DNA from: Clostridia bacterium
GTDB lineage: Bacteria > Bacillota > Clostridia > Oscillospirales > CAG-272
Assembly: GCA_017625755.1 (NCBI GenBank)
Contig: JAGAKG010000063.1
Coordinates: 1 to 64,000 of the forward strand
Length of the DNA stretch: 64,000 bases
Direction: 5' to 3'
In this document: positions 41,677 through 50,236 of the stretch, piece by piece
How positions within the stretch are numbered: the first letter of the stretch is position 1
Layout: each line of letters opens with the position of its first letter
Position numbers and translations under genes: made by a program
Notes under the pieces: generated by a model
What the model saw: the letters and a program-made list of their open reading frames with translations, nothing else
The model's database searches: none
What the model was told of the DNA's origin: nothing

Positions 41677-43626
41677 ATGATTGCAATAAGCGTAAACAAG
41701 CTTGCCCTCTCGTTCGGCACGAACGAGATCTTCCGCGATGTTTCATTTGCCCTCAACGAGGGAGACAGGCTCGGAATTATCGGAGTAAACGGTTGCGGAA
41801 AGTCCACGCTTTTCAAGCTCATTCTGGGTGAGCTTTCAGCCGACGAGGGCAATGTTTTTATTTCTAAGGACAAATCGGTAGGTGTGCTTCGTCAGGACGG
41901 GGCCTTTTCCACCGAGATTACAAACGACGAAAGGCTAAGCGCACTCGAGGTGATGTATCTTTCATTCCCCGAGCTTATAGCCGCGGAGCAAAAGCTAAAG
42001 CGCCTCGAGGGTATACTCGCCTCGGGTAGCTTTGAGAGCGGCAGAAGCGAGGATTCCTATGTTGCCGAATACACCGAACTTAACGATAGATTTATAAGAG
42101 ACGGCGGACTTGAATTCAGAGGACGATGCGCCTCAACCCTACAGAAGATGGGATTTGACGAGAGCGCTATGAATCTGCCCTTTGAGCTTCTCAGCGGCGG
42201 TCAGCGCACACGCCTCGCGCTCTCCCGAGAGCTTTGCCGAGAGCCCGACATTCTCCTGCTCGACGAGCCGACCAACCACCTTGATGTCGAAACTATGTCG
42301 TGGCTCGAAAACTTTCTCGCGTCATACAAAAAATGCCTTCTCGTTATCTCGCACGACAGATATTTTCTTGACCGTGTAACGACAAAAACACTCTGCATCG
42401 AAAACAAGCGCGCCGCACTATATAACGGCGGATACAGCGCAAGTATGAAGCAGAGAGAGCTCGACCGAGAGATAGCCGAGCGGCATTATAAAAATCAGCA
42501 AAAGGAAATAGCGCGTCAGGAAGCGTATATCGCTCAGCAGAGAGCGTGGAACAGAGAGAGAAATATAGTTGCCGCCGAGAGCCGTCAGAAAATGCTCGAC
42601 AAGATGGTGGTTCTTGAGCGACCAAAGGAAGCTCCCCGCCCTGTCAATATAAAATTTTCCTCGTCAACATCGAGCGGAAACGATGTTATGACACTCAAGG
42701 AAGTGTCTTTCGGATATTCCGCAAAGCCTTTATTTGAAGGACTCTCCTTTCAGGTAAAGAAAAACGACCGACTTTTTATCGTCGGTCCGAACGGCTGCGG
42801 AAAATCCACTCTTATAAAGCTGATGATTGGAAATCTTTCCCCAACATCGGGGTATATTGAGCTCGGTTACAATGTCAACGCGGGCTATTACGACCAGGAA
42901 AATCAGAATCTAACACCGACTAACACAGTTCTCGACGAGCTATGGAACGCCTATCCCACGCTCCCTGAGCTGAAGATAAGAAATACTCTGGCTATGTTCC
43001 GCTTCTTCGGAGACGATGTATTCAAGAGCGTGGCTATGCTGAGCGGTGGCGAGCGCGCGAGACTGACTCTCGCGAAGCTTATTCTGTCCGAGATGAATCT
43101 GCTCATTCTCGACGAGCCTACTAACCACCTCGACATAGACTCCCGCGAGGCGCTCGAAACTGCGCTCAGCGGATTTGACGGAACCGTTATAACCGTCTCA
43201 CACGACAGATATTTTCTTTCAAAATTAGCAACGAGAATAATCGATATGACCGCCGTGCCTTCCTCATCTTACGCGGATATACACATAACCCGCGCGGGTG
43301 AGGCGTATGACGAGCTTTGCCGTGACAGAGAGCGCCGTGAAAATCTTTCGGGCGCAGATGCGGGCGTGGCAGGTACAGTCAGAGTGGAATCCTCAGCAAA
43401 GGAGTCCTATCTCAGAGGTAAGCAGGAAGCCGCCGAGGAGAGAAAACGGAAAAAGAGACTCGAGCGACTTCAGGCTGAAGCTAAGGAGCTTGAGGCTGAG
43501 CTTGATAAAATCGACGCTGAAATGATGGGCGACGCCGCTACCGATTATCTGCGCGTGGCGGAGCTTGACCGCCGTAAAACCGAAATAGAGGACAGACTCC
43601 TCGAAATATATGAAGAAATAGTTTGA
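41677..43626 (+). CDS. ABC-F family ATPase
   Basis: A 649-residue protein with two ABC domains and no membrane segments: Walker A GVNGCGKST (about 36) and GPNGCGKST (about 370), signatures LSGGQRTRLALS and LSGGERARLTLA, and two LDEPTNHLD Walker B motifs. A linker helix between the domains and a C-terminal coiled coil (about 570-640) follow. ABC-F proteins bind the ribosomal E site; subgroups act in translation rescue or antibiotic protection. The domain order and C-terminal coiled coil resemble the Uup/YdiF-like group. It lies 14 bases after the S24 repressor, suggesting cotranscription. Confidence 0.88.
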   Translation: MIAISVNKLALSFGTNEIFRDVSFALNEGDRLGIIGVNGCGKSTLFKLILGELSADEGNVFISKDKSVGVLRQDGAFSTEITNDERLSALEVMYLSFPELIAAEQKLKRLEGILASGSFESGRSEDSYVAEYTELNDRFIRDGGLEFRGRCASTLQKMGFDESAMNLPFELLSGGQRTRLALSRELCREPDILLLDEPTNHLDVETMSWLENFLASYKKCLLVISHDRYFLDRVTTKTLCIENKRAALYNGGYSASMKQRELDREIAERHYKNQQKEIARQEAYIAQQRAWNRERNIVAAESRQKMLDKMVVLERPKEAPRPVNIKFSSSTSSGNDVMTLKEVSFGYSAKPLFEGLSFQVKKNDRLFIVGPNGCGKSTLIKLMIGNLSPTSGYIELGYNVNAGYYDQENQNLTPTNTVLDELWNAYPTLPELKIRNTLAMFRFFGDDVFKSVAMLSGGERARLTLAKLILSEMNLLILDEPTNHLDIDSREALETALSGFDGTVITVSHDRYFLSKLATRIIDMTAVPSSSYADIHITRAGEAYDELCRDRERRENLSGADAGVAGTVRVESSAKESYLRGKQEAAEERKRKKRLERLQAEAKELEAELDKIDAEMMGDAATDYLRVAELDRRKTEIEDRLLEIYEEIV

Positions 43627-43627
43627 G

Positions 43628-43683
43628 GATGCGGGTTTTGAGGGGAACTTTTCTCAAAAAGTTCCCCTCGCATAATCCGCATC
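43628..43683. terminator. Bidirectional terminator
   Basis: GAGGGGAACTTTT/AAAAGTTCCCCTC (13 bp), nested inside GATGCGG/CCGCATC outer arms, between the convergent ABC-F and aconitase X units. Confidence 0.9.
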
Positions 43684-43696
43684 TCCGCAGTCCCTA

Positions 43697-44140
43697 TCAC
43701 TCAACCTCAACGATGCCGTTTTCCTTGACTGTTATCGACATACCGTCCTTAACATAATCAAGAAATTCATCACCGAGAGAGTCAACGACAGGCATACTTG
43801 CGCCCTCAAGCCATACATCGGCGAGAATAACTCCCGCACCCGCAAGTGAGTCTATCGGCTGAGAGAATAGCATACACGCGGGCTGTCTGCCCATAGCGCA
43901 GGCGCAGTAAAGCACGAGTCCACCCGTGGTCGAGCCTATCGTCTGCGGCAGGCAAAGCGCCTTCCCCGCCATCTGTTTACCGTAGAGGTCGGGGTTATTC
44001 TGGTCGCCGCAGGTAGCGGTCTTATCGCCAAACTGAAGCGCTTTTTGGAAAGAAGCGAGGGTATTGAGTCCGCCGTGGGATACGACAGCCTCTGCCGTGA
44101 CCTCACCGGGAGCCACGACTCGTCCGTTAAATATCTTCAT
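43697..44140 (-). CDS. Aconitase X swivel (small) subunit, DUF126
   Basis: A 147-residue protein of the aconitase X swivelling-domain family: GRVVAPGEVTAEAVVS at the N-terminus, then LPQTIGSTTGG and AGAGVILAD. In two-gene AcnX enzymes this pairs with the large catalytic subunit. Its ATG shares a base with the large-subunit stop (TGATG), so the two are coupled. Known AcnX reactions are dehydrations such as cis-3-hydroxy-L-proline dehydratase and archaeal mevalonate 5-phosphate dehydratase. Confidence 0.9.
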   Translation of the reverse strand: MKIFNGRVVAPGEVTAEAVVSHGGLNTLASFQKALQFGDKTATCGDQNNPDLYGKQMAGKALCLPQTIGSTTGGLVLYCACAMGRQPACMLFSQPIDSLAGAGVILADVWLEGASMPVVDSLGDEFLDYVKDGMSITVKENGIVEVE

Positions 44141-45417
44141 CAGTTTTTACCCCCTTTCGTAATCTGCTCAAGTATCTCGTCATCGGTATAATAACGCGCC
44201 GTCGTATAAGTACGAAGCTTGTTAGACGAGGTTATAACAGGCATCTTTCCGCAGAGCGGATTGTTCATATACATAAGCGGGCAGATATAGGAAACTATAA
44301 CGCCCATCTCTTTGAGCTTTGCGGAATATTCCGTCTTGTCAAACTCGGCAATGACCGCGGGAGGCGCGGTGAATACCGTGGGAATGACTACCTTTTTGTT
44401 TCCCGCCTCGGCAAGCGCCGCATCAAGTCTCTCTGTCCAGCTCTTGAGCTGCTCGAGGCTCATATGAGGACAACCCATAAAGCAAAGCTTAGGCTTTGCG
44501 TCGGGATTCTTCCATATCACGGGATAGCTCTCGTAAACTCTCTGAAGCTCCGCGTCGTCTATAACATAGACCTTCGCGCCCTCTCGGATAAGTCTCTCTC
44601 CCAGCTCCTTTGCCTCGGGGGTGAGATTTTCAACATGGTAAAGTCCAACGGCGCCGTTGGAAGCAGTCGCCGCGCCGAAATCCTTCAGATAAGTGCACGC
44701 CGCATCGTCAAGCTCCTCTCCAAGCCACTTATCGAGTCCCTTGATATAAGGAACATCCTTCATTACCTTCATTCCGATAGCCGAGCCGAGAAGCTGAGCC
44801 TCGGGCTTCTTTGTTGTCTTTATCTCGACTATCCAGCTCGCGCGGCGTCCCTCGTCGGTCAGAAGTCCGAATTCGGGAACATAGCCCGCGATAGAACCCA
44901 TAATGTCTATAATACCCGAGTTTCTGTTGCAGCGCGCGCCGAGAACCGAGTTTGCGTAAACAACTGCCGAGGATTCAGCCCAGCTCAGTACATCACCCTT
45001 ACCCGGCTTGTTGCCCACCTCATCCATATAGCAGGCGCAGGTGAAGGCGTTATCGTCCATAAGACCGAGAGATTTGAGCTGTCCCTCGTAGAAATCCTGA
45101 GTTGAGTACATAAATTTATTAAAAACGAGGTTCTGTAAAAAATTCTTCGGAACATTTTTGTCAAGCGGACGAGGGTCTGCCGAGAATTTCTGCTGTGAGG
45201 TAACGCCCGCGTCTATAAGCTGCTGCATAAGGTCGAACACGGGTGTCATCATCTTCAGTCCGAAGGATGTGACGAGGTGGTTGTATTTACTCGTCACGGG
45301 TACGAGGCGCTCCGCCCCGAAAAGCTCGCCGTAGCGAATGACGGTCTGCATTACCTTGGCAAGTGTCTCGCCCTGCGCACCGTCAAGCATCGCCTTTTGT
45401 TCGTCTGTTAAAATCAT
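44140..45417 (-). CDS. Aconitase X catalytic (large) subunit, DUF521
   Basis: A 425-residue AcnX large subunit. It shows the family Fe-S and substrate regions: ARCNRNSGIIDIMGSIAGYVPEFG, FMGCPHMSLEQL, and a C-terminal CPLMYMNNPLCGKMPV with cysteines for an Fe-S cluster. It catalyses a dehydration whose substrate cannot be read from sequence. It is preceded by an old-yellow-enzyme type reductase 12 bases upstream, so a dehydration-then-reduction sequence on one substrate is plausible. Confidence 0.9.
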   Translation of the reverse strand: MILTDEQKAMLDGAQGETLAKVMQTVIRYGELFGAERLVPVTSKYNHLVTSFGLKMMTPVFDLMQQLIDAGVTSQQKFSADPRPLDKNVPKNFLQNLVFNKFMYSTQDFYEGQLKSLGLMDDNAFTCACYMDEVGNKPGKGDVLSWAESSAVVYANSVLGARCNRNSGIIDIMGSIAGYVPEFGLLTDEGRRASWIVEIKTTKKPEAQLLGSAIGMKVMKDVPYIKGLDKWLGEELDDAACTYLKDFGAATASNGAVGLYHVENLTPEAKELGERLIREGAKVYVIDDAELQRVYESYPVIWKNPDAKPKLCFMGCPHMSLEQLKSWTERLDAALAEAGNKKVVIPTVFTAPPAVIAEFDKTEYSAKLKEMGVIVSYICPLMYMNNPLCGKMPVITSSNKLRTYTTARYYTDDEILEQITKGGKN

Positions 45418-45429
45418 TCTCTTTCCTCC

Positions 45430-47502
45430 TTATATCTTCATACAAACATCCCACGCGCTCCAGATAACGGTGCGGAGATTTCCGACTTCCTTCGCGTCTC
45501 CGATAACATGGACATTCTTGCCCTTTGAGACGAGGGGAGCGGGGGTATAGCCTATCGAAAGTATTGCGCTGTCCGCCGCAACCTCGGTTACTTCGCCCGA
45601 CTTGCTCACTATCTTCACAAATCCCTCTCCTATCTCGCTCACTCCGCTCTCGAGGTAAACGGGAACCTTATTAGCCGCAAAGAAATCGCGCAGATAGCTC
45701 GAGTTCGCAAGGCATATTCCCTTTGATACGATAAGGTCGTTCTGCATCTCGACGATTATGGGCTTCTTGCCCTTGAGATAAAGCTCGTAAGCAATCTCAC
45801 AGCCCGTAAGACCGCCGCCGACTATAACGACATTCTCTCCGACCTCGCGCTTGCCGAGCAGATAATCGACAGCCTCGATTCCCCTTTCCATACTCTTGGT
45901 CGGAATCTTCTTGGCACGAGCTCCCGTCGCGACTATCACCTCGTCAGCTCCGAGCGACGCGACATCTGTAACCTCGCTGTTGAGCTTCACGGTTATCGCG
46001 GAATACTTTGCTATCTCGCGCTCGTACCACGCGATAAGCATACGATCCTTTTCCTTGTAAGAGGGAGCCGCTGCGGCTATAAACACACCGCCAAGACGGT
46101 CGCTCTTTTCGTAAAGCGTTACCTTATGTCCGCGCTTTGCGCACACGATAGCCGCCTCCATACCGCCGATACCGCCGCCGATAACAGCGACATTCTTTAT
46201 CTTCTTGGCAGGCTCTATCTTGTATTTGTCAGACTGCATTACCGTAGGATTGAGCGCGCATCTCGCGATATGGCTTGCGTCGTATATCGACTGAGCATTA
46301 GCCACGCCCTTGTAATGCGACATATTGAAGCAGGCGTTGTGGCAGCAGATACAGGGACGGATATCCTCCGTTCTGTTCTCTATGAGCTTGGTCACCCACT
46401 CGGCATCCGCAAGGAACTGACGCGCGACACCCACGCCGTCGATAAGTCCCTTTTCAATCGCCTCAGCACCCACATCGGGCTCCATTCTTCCCGCGCATAC
46501 CACGGGGATATCAACGAATTTCTTTATATGCGCAACATCGTCAAGGTTGCAGTTGAGGGGCATATACATCGGCGGATGCGCCCAGTACCACGAATCGTAG
46601 GTTCCGTTGTCGGCGTTGAGCATATCGTAGCCCGCGTCCTGAAGATACTTCGCGGCTCTCTCGCTCTCCTCCATATCGCGTCCTATCTCGGTGTATTCCT
46701 CACCGGGGAGAGCTCCCACGCAGAAATCCTTGACCTTAGAGGTTACCGAATAACGCAGAGAAACGGGATAATCCTCGCCGCATCTCGCCTTGATAGCCTT
46801 GACTATCTCCACGGGGAAACGGTAACGGTTCTCAAACGAGCCGCCCCACTTGTCGGTACGCTTATTGGTATATTTCAGGGTAAACTGGTCGAGCAGATAT
46901 CCCTCGTGAACGGCGTGGACCTCCACTCCGTCAACTCCCGCCCACTTGCAAAGCTCGGCAGTCTTGGCAAACGCCTCTATTATATCGTTTATCTCATTTT
47001 CGGTTATAGCGCGGCACTTGACCTTATCGCTCCATCTTGAGGGAAGCTCGCTGGGGCTCGCGCTCTGATAAGGAATATTGATAATAGGCTTTATGATGTC
47101 TCTTACAACGGGCGCGTTGTGAAGCATAACTAGAGGGGTGGGTATTGCCCAAGAGCGTCCCATTCCCGCGGTTATCTGCACGAACAGCTTCGCTCCCGTT
47201 TTATGTATCTCCTCCATAAACTCCTTCAGCTCCTCGAACATCTTCTTGTTCTGATAGAGCCACTGTCCCATAAAGGTACTCTTTATCGGCGCAATTCCAG
47301 GGATTATGAGTCCGACATTGTTGTTTGCCTTTTCAAGGAAGAACTTTGCGGCTTCCTTGTCGAAATGGTTTCCCGTGTGTTCCATCCAGCCGAACAGAGA
47401 TGTGCCGCCCATAGGACACAGAACTATTCTGTTTTTGATTTCCACATTGCCGATTTTCCACGGCGTGAATAAAGCTTGATATTTGGGATCTGTTTTTTCC
47501 AT
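45430..47502 (-). CDS. FMN/Fe-S/FAD enoate reductase (old yellow enzyme, FadH/BaiCD type)
   Basis: A 690-residue protein. The N-terminal FMN TIM-barrel (about 1-370) has the GVDGVEVHAVHEGYLLDQF segment and GGSFENRYRF. A 4Fe-4S motif follows (CICCHNAC and a further Cys, about 380-410). The C-terminal FAD/NAD(P)H domain has GGGIGGMEAA and a second dinucleotide site VIVGGGLTGCEIA. Relatives include 2,4-dienoyl-CoA reductase and bile-acid enoate reductases. It is first in the operon with AcnX. The promoter carries two dyads, suggesting substrate-controlled repression. Confidence 0.92.
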   Translation of the reverse strand: MEKTDPKYQALFTPWKIGNVEIKNRIVLCPMGGTSLFGWMEHTGNHFDKEAAKFFLEKANNNVGLIIPGIAPIKSTFMGQWLYQNKKMFEELKEFMEEIHKTGAKLFVQITAGMGRSWAIPTPLVMLHNAPVVRDIIKPIINIPYQSASPSELPSRWSDKVKCRAITENEINDIIEAFAKTAELCKWAGVDGVEVHAVHEGYLLDQFTLKYTNKRTDKWGGSFENRYRFPVEIVKAIKARCGEDYPVSLRYSVTSKVKDFCVGALPGEEYTEIGRDMEESERAAKYLQDAGYDMLNADNGTYDSWYWAHPPMYMPLNCNLDDVAHIKKFVDIPVVCAGRMEPDVGAEAIEKGLIDGVGVARQFLADAEWVTKLIENRTEDIRPCICCHNACFNMSHYKGVANAQSIYDASHIARCALNPTVMQSDKYKIEPAKKIKNVAVIGGGIGGMEAAIVCAKRGHKVTLYEKSDRLGGVFIAAAAPSYKEKDRMLIAWYEREIAKYSAITVKLNSEVTDVASLGADEVIVATGARAKKIPTKSMERGIEAVDYLLGKREVGENVVIVGGGLTGCEIAYELYLKGKKPIIVEMQNDLIVSKGICLANSSYLRDFFAANKVPVYLESGVSEIGEGFVKIVSKSGEVTEVAADSAILSIGYTPAPLVSKGKNVHVIGDAKEVGNLRTVIWSAWDVCMKI

Positions 47503-47530
47503 AAAAACCTCCTGAAATATTCTTTTGATT

Positions 47531-47572
47531 AGGTGTCACCTTATTTTACCACGGCTTTGTTGACTTGTCAAC
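47531..47572 (-). promoter_or_regulatory. Promoter with operator dyads upstream of the reductase-AcnX operon
   Basis: On the minus strand, TTGACA (complement 47566-47571), 17 bases, TAAAAT (complement 47543-47548). GTTGAC-N2-GTCAAC (47559-47572) covers the -35, and AGGTGTCACCT (47531-47541) lies just downstream of the -10. Confidence 0.75.
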
Positions 47573-47663
47573 TTTTTATTGAAAATAACCGACTGGGTGG
47601 CAGAATTACCGTACAAATCAGAATAAATATTGTTAAAATATAATTAAATATAATCTTTTTATA

Positions 47664-47692
47664 TTGACACGGAGACACTTTGCGGATATAAT
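47664..47692 (+). promoter_or_regulatory. Promoter of the DUF1858 gene
   Basis: TTGACA 47664-47669, 17 bases, TATAAT 47687-47692. Confidence 0.85.
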
Positions 47693-47753
47693 ATAGTTGT
47701 AATTTGAAACACAACAGAGGTATCCCCAGCGGAGTCCTCGGAAAGGAATAATT

Positions 47754-47957
47754 ATGGTAGTTACAAAAGCAAGCATCATCGGTGATGTTCTCGATTTTGA
47801 TCCGAACACAGCAAAATTCTTTTTTGAAATAGGTATGCACTGTCTCGGTTGCCCCTCGGCAAGAGGAGAGTCTATCGAAGCAGCGTGCATGGTTCACGGA
47901 ACCAATGCAGACGAGCTCGTTGCAAAGATAAACGAGTATCTCTCATCTAAAAACTGA
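47754..47957 (+). CDS. DUF1858 protein
   Basis: A 67-residue DUF1858 domain: helix ASIIGDVLDFDPNTAKFF, then GMHCLGCPSARGES with a CxxC (Cys residues near 30-33), then a C-terminal helix. DUF1858 is found alone or fused to hybrid-cluster and ScdA-like proteins and is associated with anaerobic Fe-S or nitrogen-oxide chemistry; the activity of stand-alone copies is unknown. It starts behind GGAAAGGA with its own strong promoter. Confidence 0.85.
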   Translation: MVVTKASIIGDVLDFDPNTAKFFFEIGMHCLGCPSARGESIEAACMVHGTNADELVAKINEYLSSKN

Positions 47958-48068
47958 AAAGTTTTTCGGGAGTGTCCGCAATAAAAACTCGGGGGATGGA
48001 AAGGCTTCTTGAAAGAAAGCGTCCGTTCCCCGATTTTGATTACAGATTTTTAATCACCGAGGTATAAA

Positions 48069-48752
48069 ATGAATTCACCAAAATTATCCGAAAGGCTTCT
48101 CGCCGCGGCAGACCTTGCGCGCGAGGGCTCCTTCGTGGCAGATGTGGGAACAGACCACGCGTATCTGCCCATATATCTTTTCTTGCAGGGCAAGATACGA
48201 GGGGCGGTCGCGTCCGACATAAACGAGGGGCCTGTCCAGAGAGCAAAAATAAATATCAGAAGCTACGGGCTTGACAAAAAGATATCGGTCATACGCACCG
48301 ACGGTCTGCATAGAATAGACATCTTTTTCCCCGACGATATCTTTATCTGCGGAATGGGCGGAGAGCTTATCGCAAGGATAATCTCGGACGCCGAGTGGAC
48401 GCGCGAGAGGAGGACAAGGCTTATACTTCAGCCTATGACACACGCCGACAAGCTCCGCGATTACCTGAACCGAGAGGGATATACGATAGTCGGCGAGCGC
48501 CTCGTAAAGGAAGATAAAATATATCAGATAATCTGCGCCGAGTATACGGGCAGAAGCGAGAATTATTCCGATATTGAGCTTATATTCGGAAAACAGAATC
48601 TTTGCGCGGGCGGAAATCTTCTTCGTGAGTACGCCGAGTTCGTCAGAAGCGTATTTATCACACGGCGGGACGGAAAGCGCGCGGCGGGAGCGGATATCTC
48701 ATACGAGGAGAATATGCTCCGCGAGTTGGATAAAATCATAACGAACACTTGA
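48069..48752 (+). CDS. trmK: tRNA (adenine22-N1)-methyltransferase TrmK
   Basis: A 227-residue class I SAM methyltransferase. LSERLLAAADLAREGSFVAD leads into motif I DVGTDHAYLP (about 25-34), then ICGMGGELI (motif IV region) and LILQPMTH. TrmK makes m1A22 in tRNA. It is followed 16 bases later by the Nif3-like gene, its usual Firmicutes partner. Confidence 0.92.
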   Translation: MNSPKLSERLLAAADLAREGSFVADVGTDHAYLPIYLFLQGKIRGAVASDINEGPVQRAKINIRSYGLDKKISVIRTDGLHRIDIFFPDDIFICGMGGELIARIISDAEWTRERRTRLILQPMTHADKLRDYLNREGYTIVGERLVKEDKIYQIICAEYTGRSENYSDIELIFGKQNLCAGGNLLREYAEFVRSVFITRRDGKRAAGADISYEENMLRELDKIITNT

Positions 48753-48768
48753 TATAAAGGCGGTATTT

Positions 48769-49536
48769 ATGAAAACTTCAGAGCTTTATAATTTTTTGAA
48801 TAACGCAATCCCCTCCTCTCTCTCCTGCGAGTGGGACAACGACGGGCTTATGTGCTGTCCCGACGGCGACAGAGAGGTAAAAAGCGTTCTCGTGACGCTT
48901 GACATAACTGCGGAGGCGGTAGAATATGCCAAGGCAAAGGGGTGCGATGTTATAATATCCCACCACCCACTTATCTTCAAGGGAATAAAATCCATAAACG
49001 CCGAGAACTGCGTTTCGGCAAGAGCTATCGAGCTGATAAAGAGCGGTATATCGGCTATGTCCTTCCACACAAGGCTTGACGCCCTCTCGGGCGGCGTGAA
49101 CGACACGCTGGCAGAGAGGCTCGGAGTTGTGAACACGGCTCCGTTCGGCGTTGACGGCGAGGAGATCGGTCGCGTGGGCGAGCTTCCCAAGTCTATGACT
49201 CTGTCCGACTTTGCCCTGCTCGTCAAAAAAGCTCTCGGAGCGCCCGCCGTGCTTTGTGCCGACGCGGGACGAATGGTAAAACGAGTTGCGCTTCTCGGCG
49301 GCGAGGGCGGCGACGATATCGCCGCGGCAAGAGCTGCGGGAGCAGACACATATCTTAGCGGTCGGCTCGGCTACCACGCTATGACAGACGCACCCGAGTG
49401 CGGAATGAACCTTATCGAGGCGGGACATTTTTACACAGAATTCCCCGTCTGCGAAAAACTCCGCGAGCTGCTCAGACAAGCCGACGCGGATATTGAATGT
49501 GAAATATTTTTGAGCAACAAAATAGAATTGATATGA
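48769..49536 (+). CDS. Nif3-like dinuclear metal-centre protein
   Basis: A 255-residue NIF3/DUF34 protein. The metal motifs are ISHHPLIFKG (about 63-72), HTRLDA (about 102) and C-terminal HFYTEFPV. DUF34 proteins form hexameric rings with two metals per subunit; their activity is debated (an annotation as GTP cyclohydrolase type 1 exists). It lies directly downstream of trmK. Confidence 0.9.
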   Translation: MKTSELYNFLNNAIPSSLSCEWDNDGLMCCPDGDREVKSVLVTLDITAEAVEYAKAKGCDVIISHHPLIFKGIKSINAENCVSARAIELIKSGISAMSFHTRLDALSGGVNDTLAERLGVVNTAPFGVDGEEIGRVGELPKSMTLSDFALLVKKALGAPAVLCADAGRMVKRVALLGGEGGDDIAAARAAGADTYLSGRLGYHAMTDAPECGMNLIEAGHFYTEFPVCEKLRELLRQADADIECEIFLSNKIELI

Positions 49537-49555
49537 TATAGGAAGGGGTATAGCT

Positions 49556-50236
49556 ATGACTTATGTAATTTCGGATATTCACGGAAACTATGAAAAATTC
49601 AAGGAGATGCTCGAGAAGATACGCTTCAAGGACAATGATGTTATGTATGTCCTCGGAGACCTCGTGGACTACGGCGAGGACCCTATCGGTCTTATCTGCG
49701 ACATCAGTATGAGATATAATGTGCTTCCGATCCTCGGAGAGCGGGACTATAACGCGCTCGAAATGCTCACCGCGCTGAACGCGATGCTTGAGGGAGAGGC
49801 TCCCGATCCCGACGCGCTCTCTCGTATGGCTCAGTGGATGACGGACGGCGGACAGACGACGATAGAGGGATTTAAGGCGCTTGACTCGGATATGCGCGAG
49901 GGAGTTATCGACTACCTCACAGATATGGCTCTCTACGAGGAGCTCGAGATAGGCGGAAAGAAGTATCTTCTGCTCCACGCGGGAATTGCCGACTTTGACG
50001 CGTCGGTATCCCCCGACGAATATATGCCCGAGGACTTTATCTCCACTCCCCTCGACCCCACGAAAACCTATTATGAGGATATCACTATGATAGTCGGTCA
50101 TACCCCCACCTCCGAGCTTGGCGGCAACGGTCGCATATTCCGCGGAGAGTCGAGTATTCATATCGACTGCGGAGCGGCAGAGGGCGGTCTGCTCGGTTGT
50201 CTGCGCCTTGAGGACGGCGAGGAGTTCTATGTTTAA
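49556..50236 (+). CDS. PPP-type metallophosphatase with altered motifs
   Basis: A 226-residue protein. SDIHGN (4-9) and GDLVDYGED (about 34) give the first metal motifs, and LLHAG and VGHTPT supply the later His ligands. The usual GNHE/GNHD motif reads GERD (about 60): the Asn ligand is Glu and the catalytic His is Arg. This could lower activity or mark a subgroup with another substrate (bis-nucleoside tetraphosphatase-like enzymes are relatives). Its stop overlaps the rlmD start. Confidence 0.8.
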   Translation: MTYVISDIHGNYEKFKEMLEKIRFKDNDVMYVLGDLVDYGEDPIGLICDISMRYNVLPILGERDYNALEMLTALNAMLEGEAPDPDALSRMAQWMTDGGQTTIEGFKALDSDMREGVIDYLTDMALYEELEIGGKKYLLLHAGIADFDASVSPDEYMPEDFISTPLDPTKTYYEDITMIVGHTPTSELGGNGRIFRGESSIHIDCGAAEGGLLGCLRLEDGEEFYV

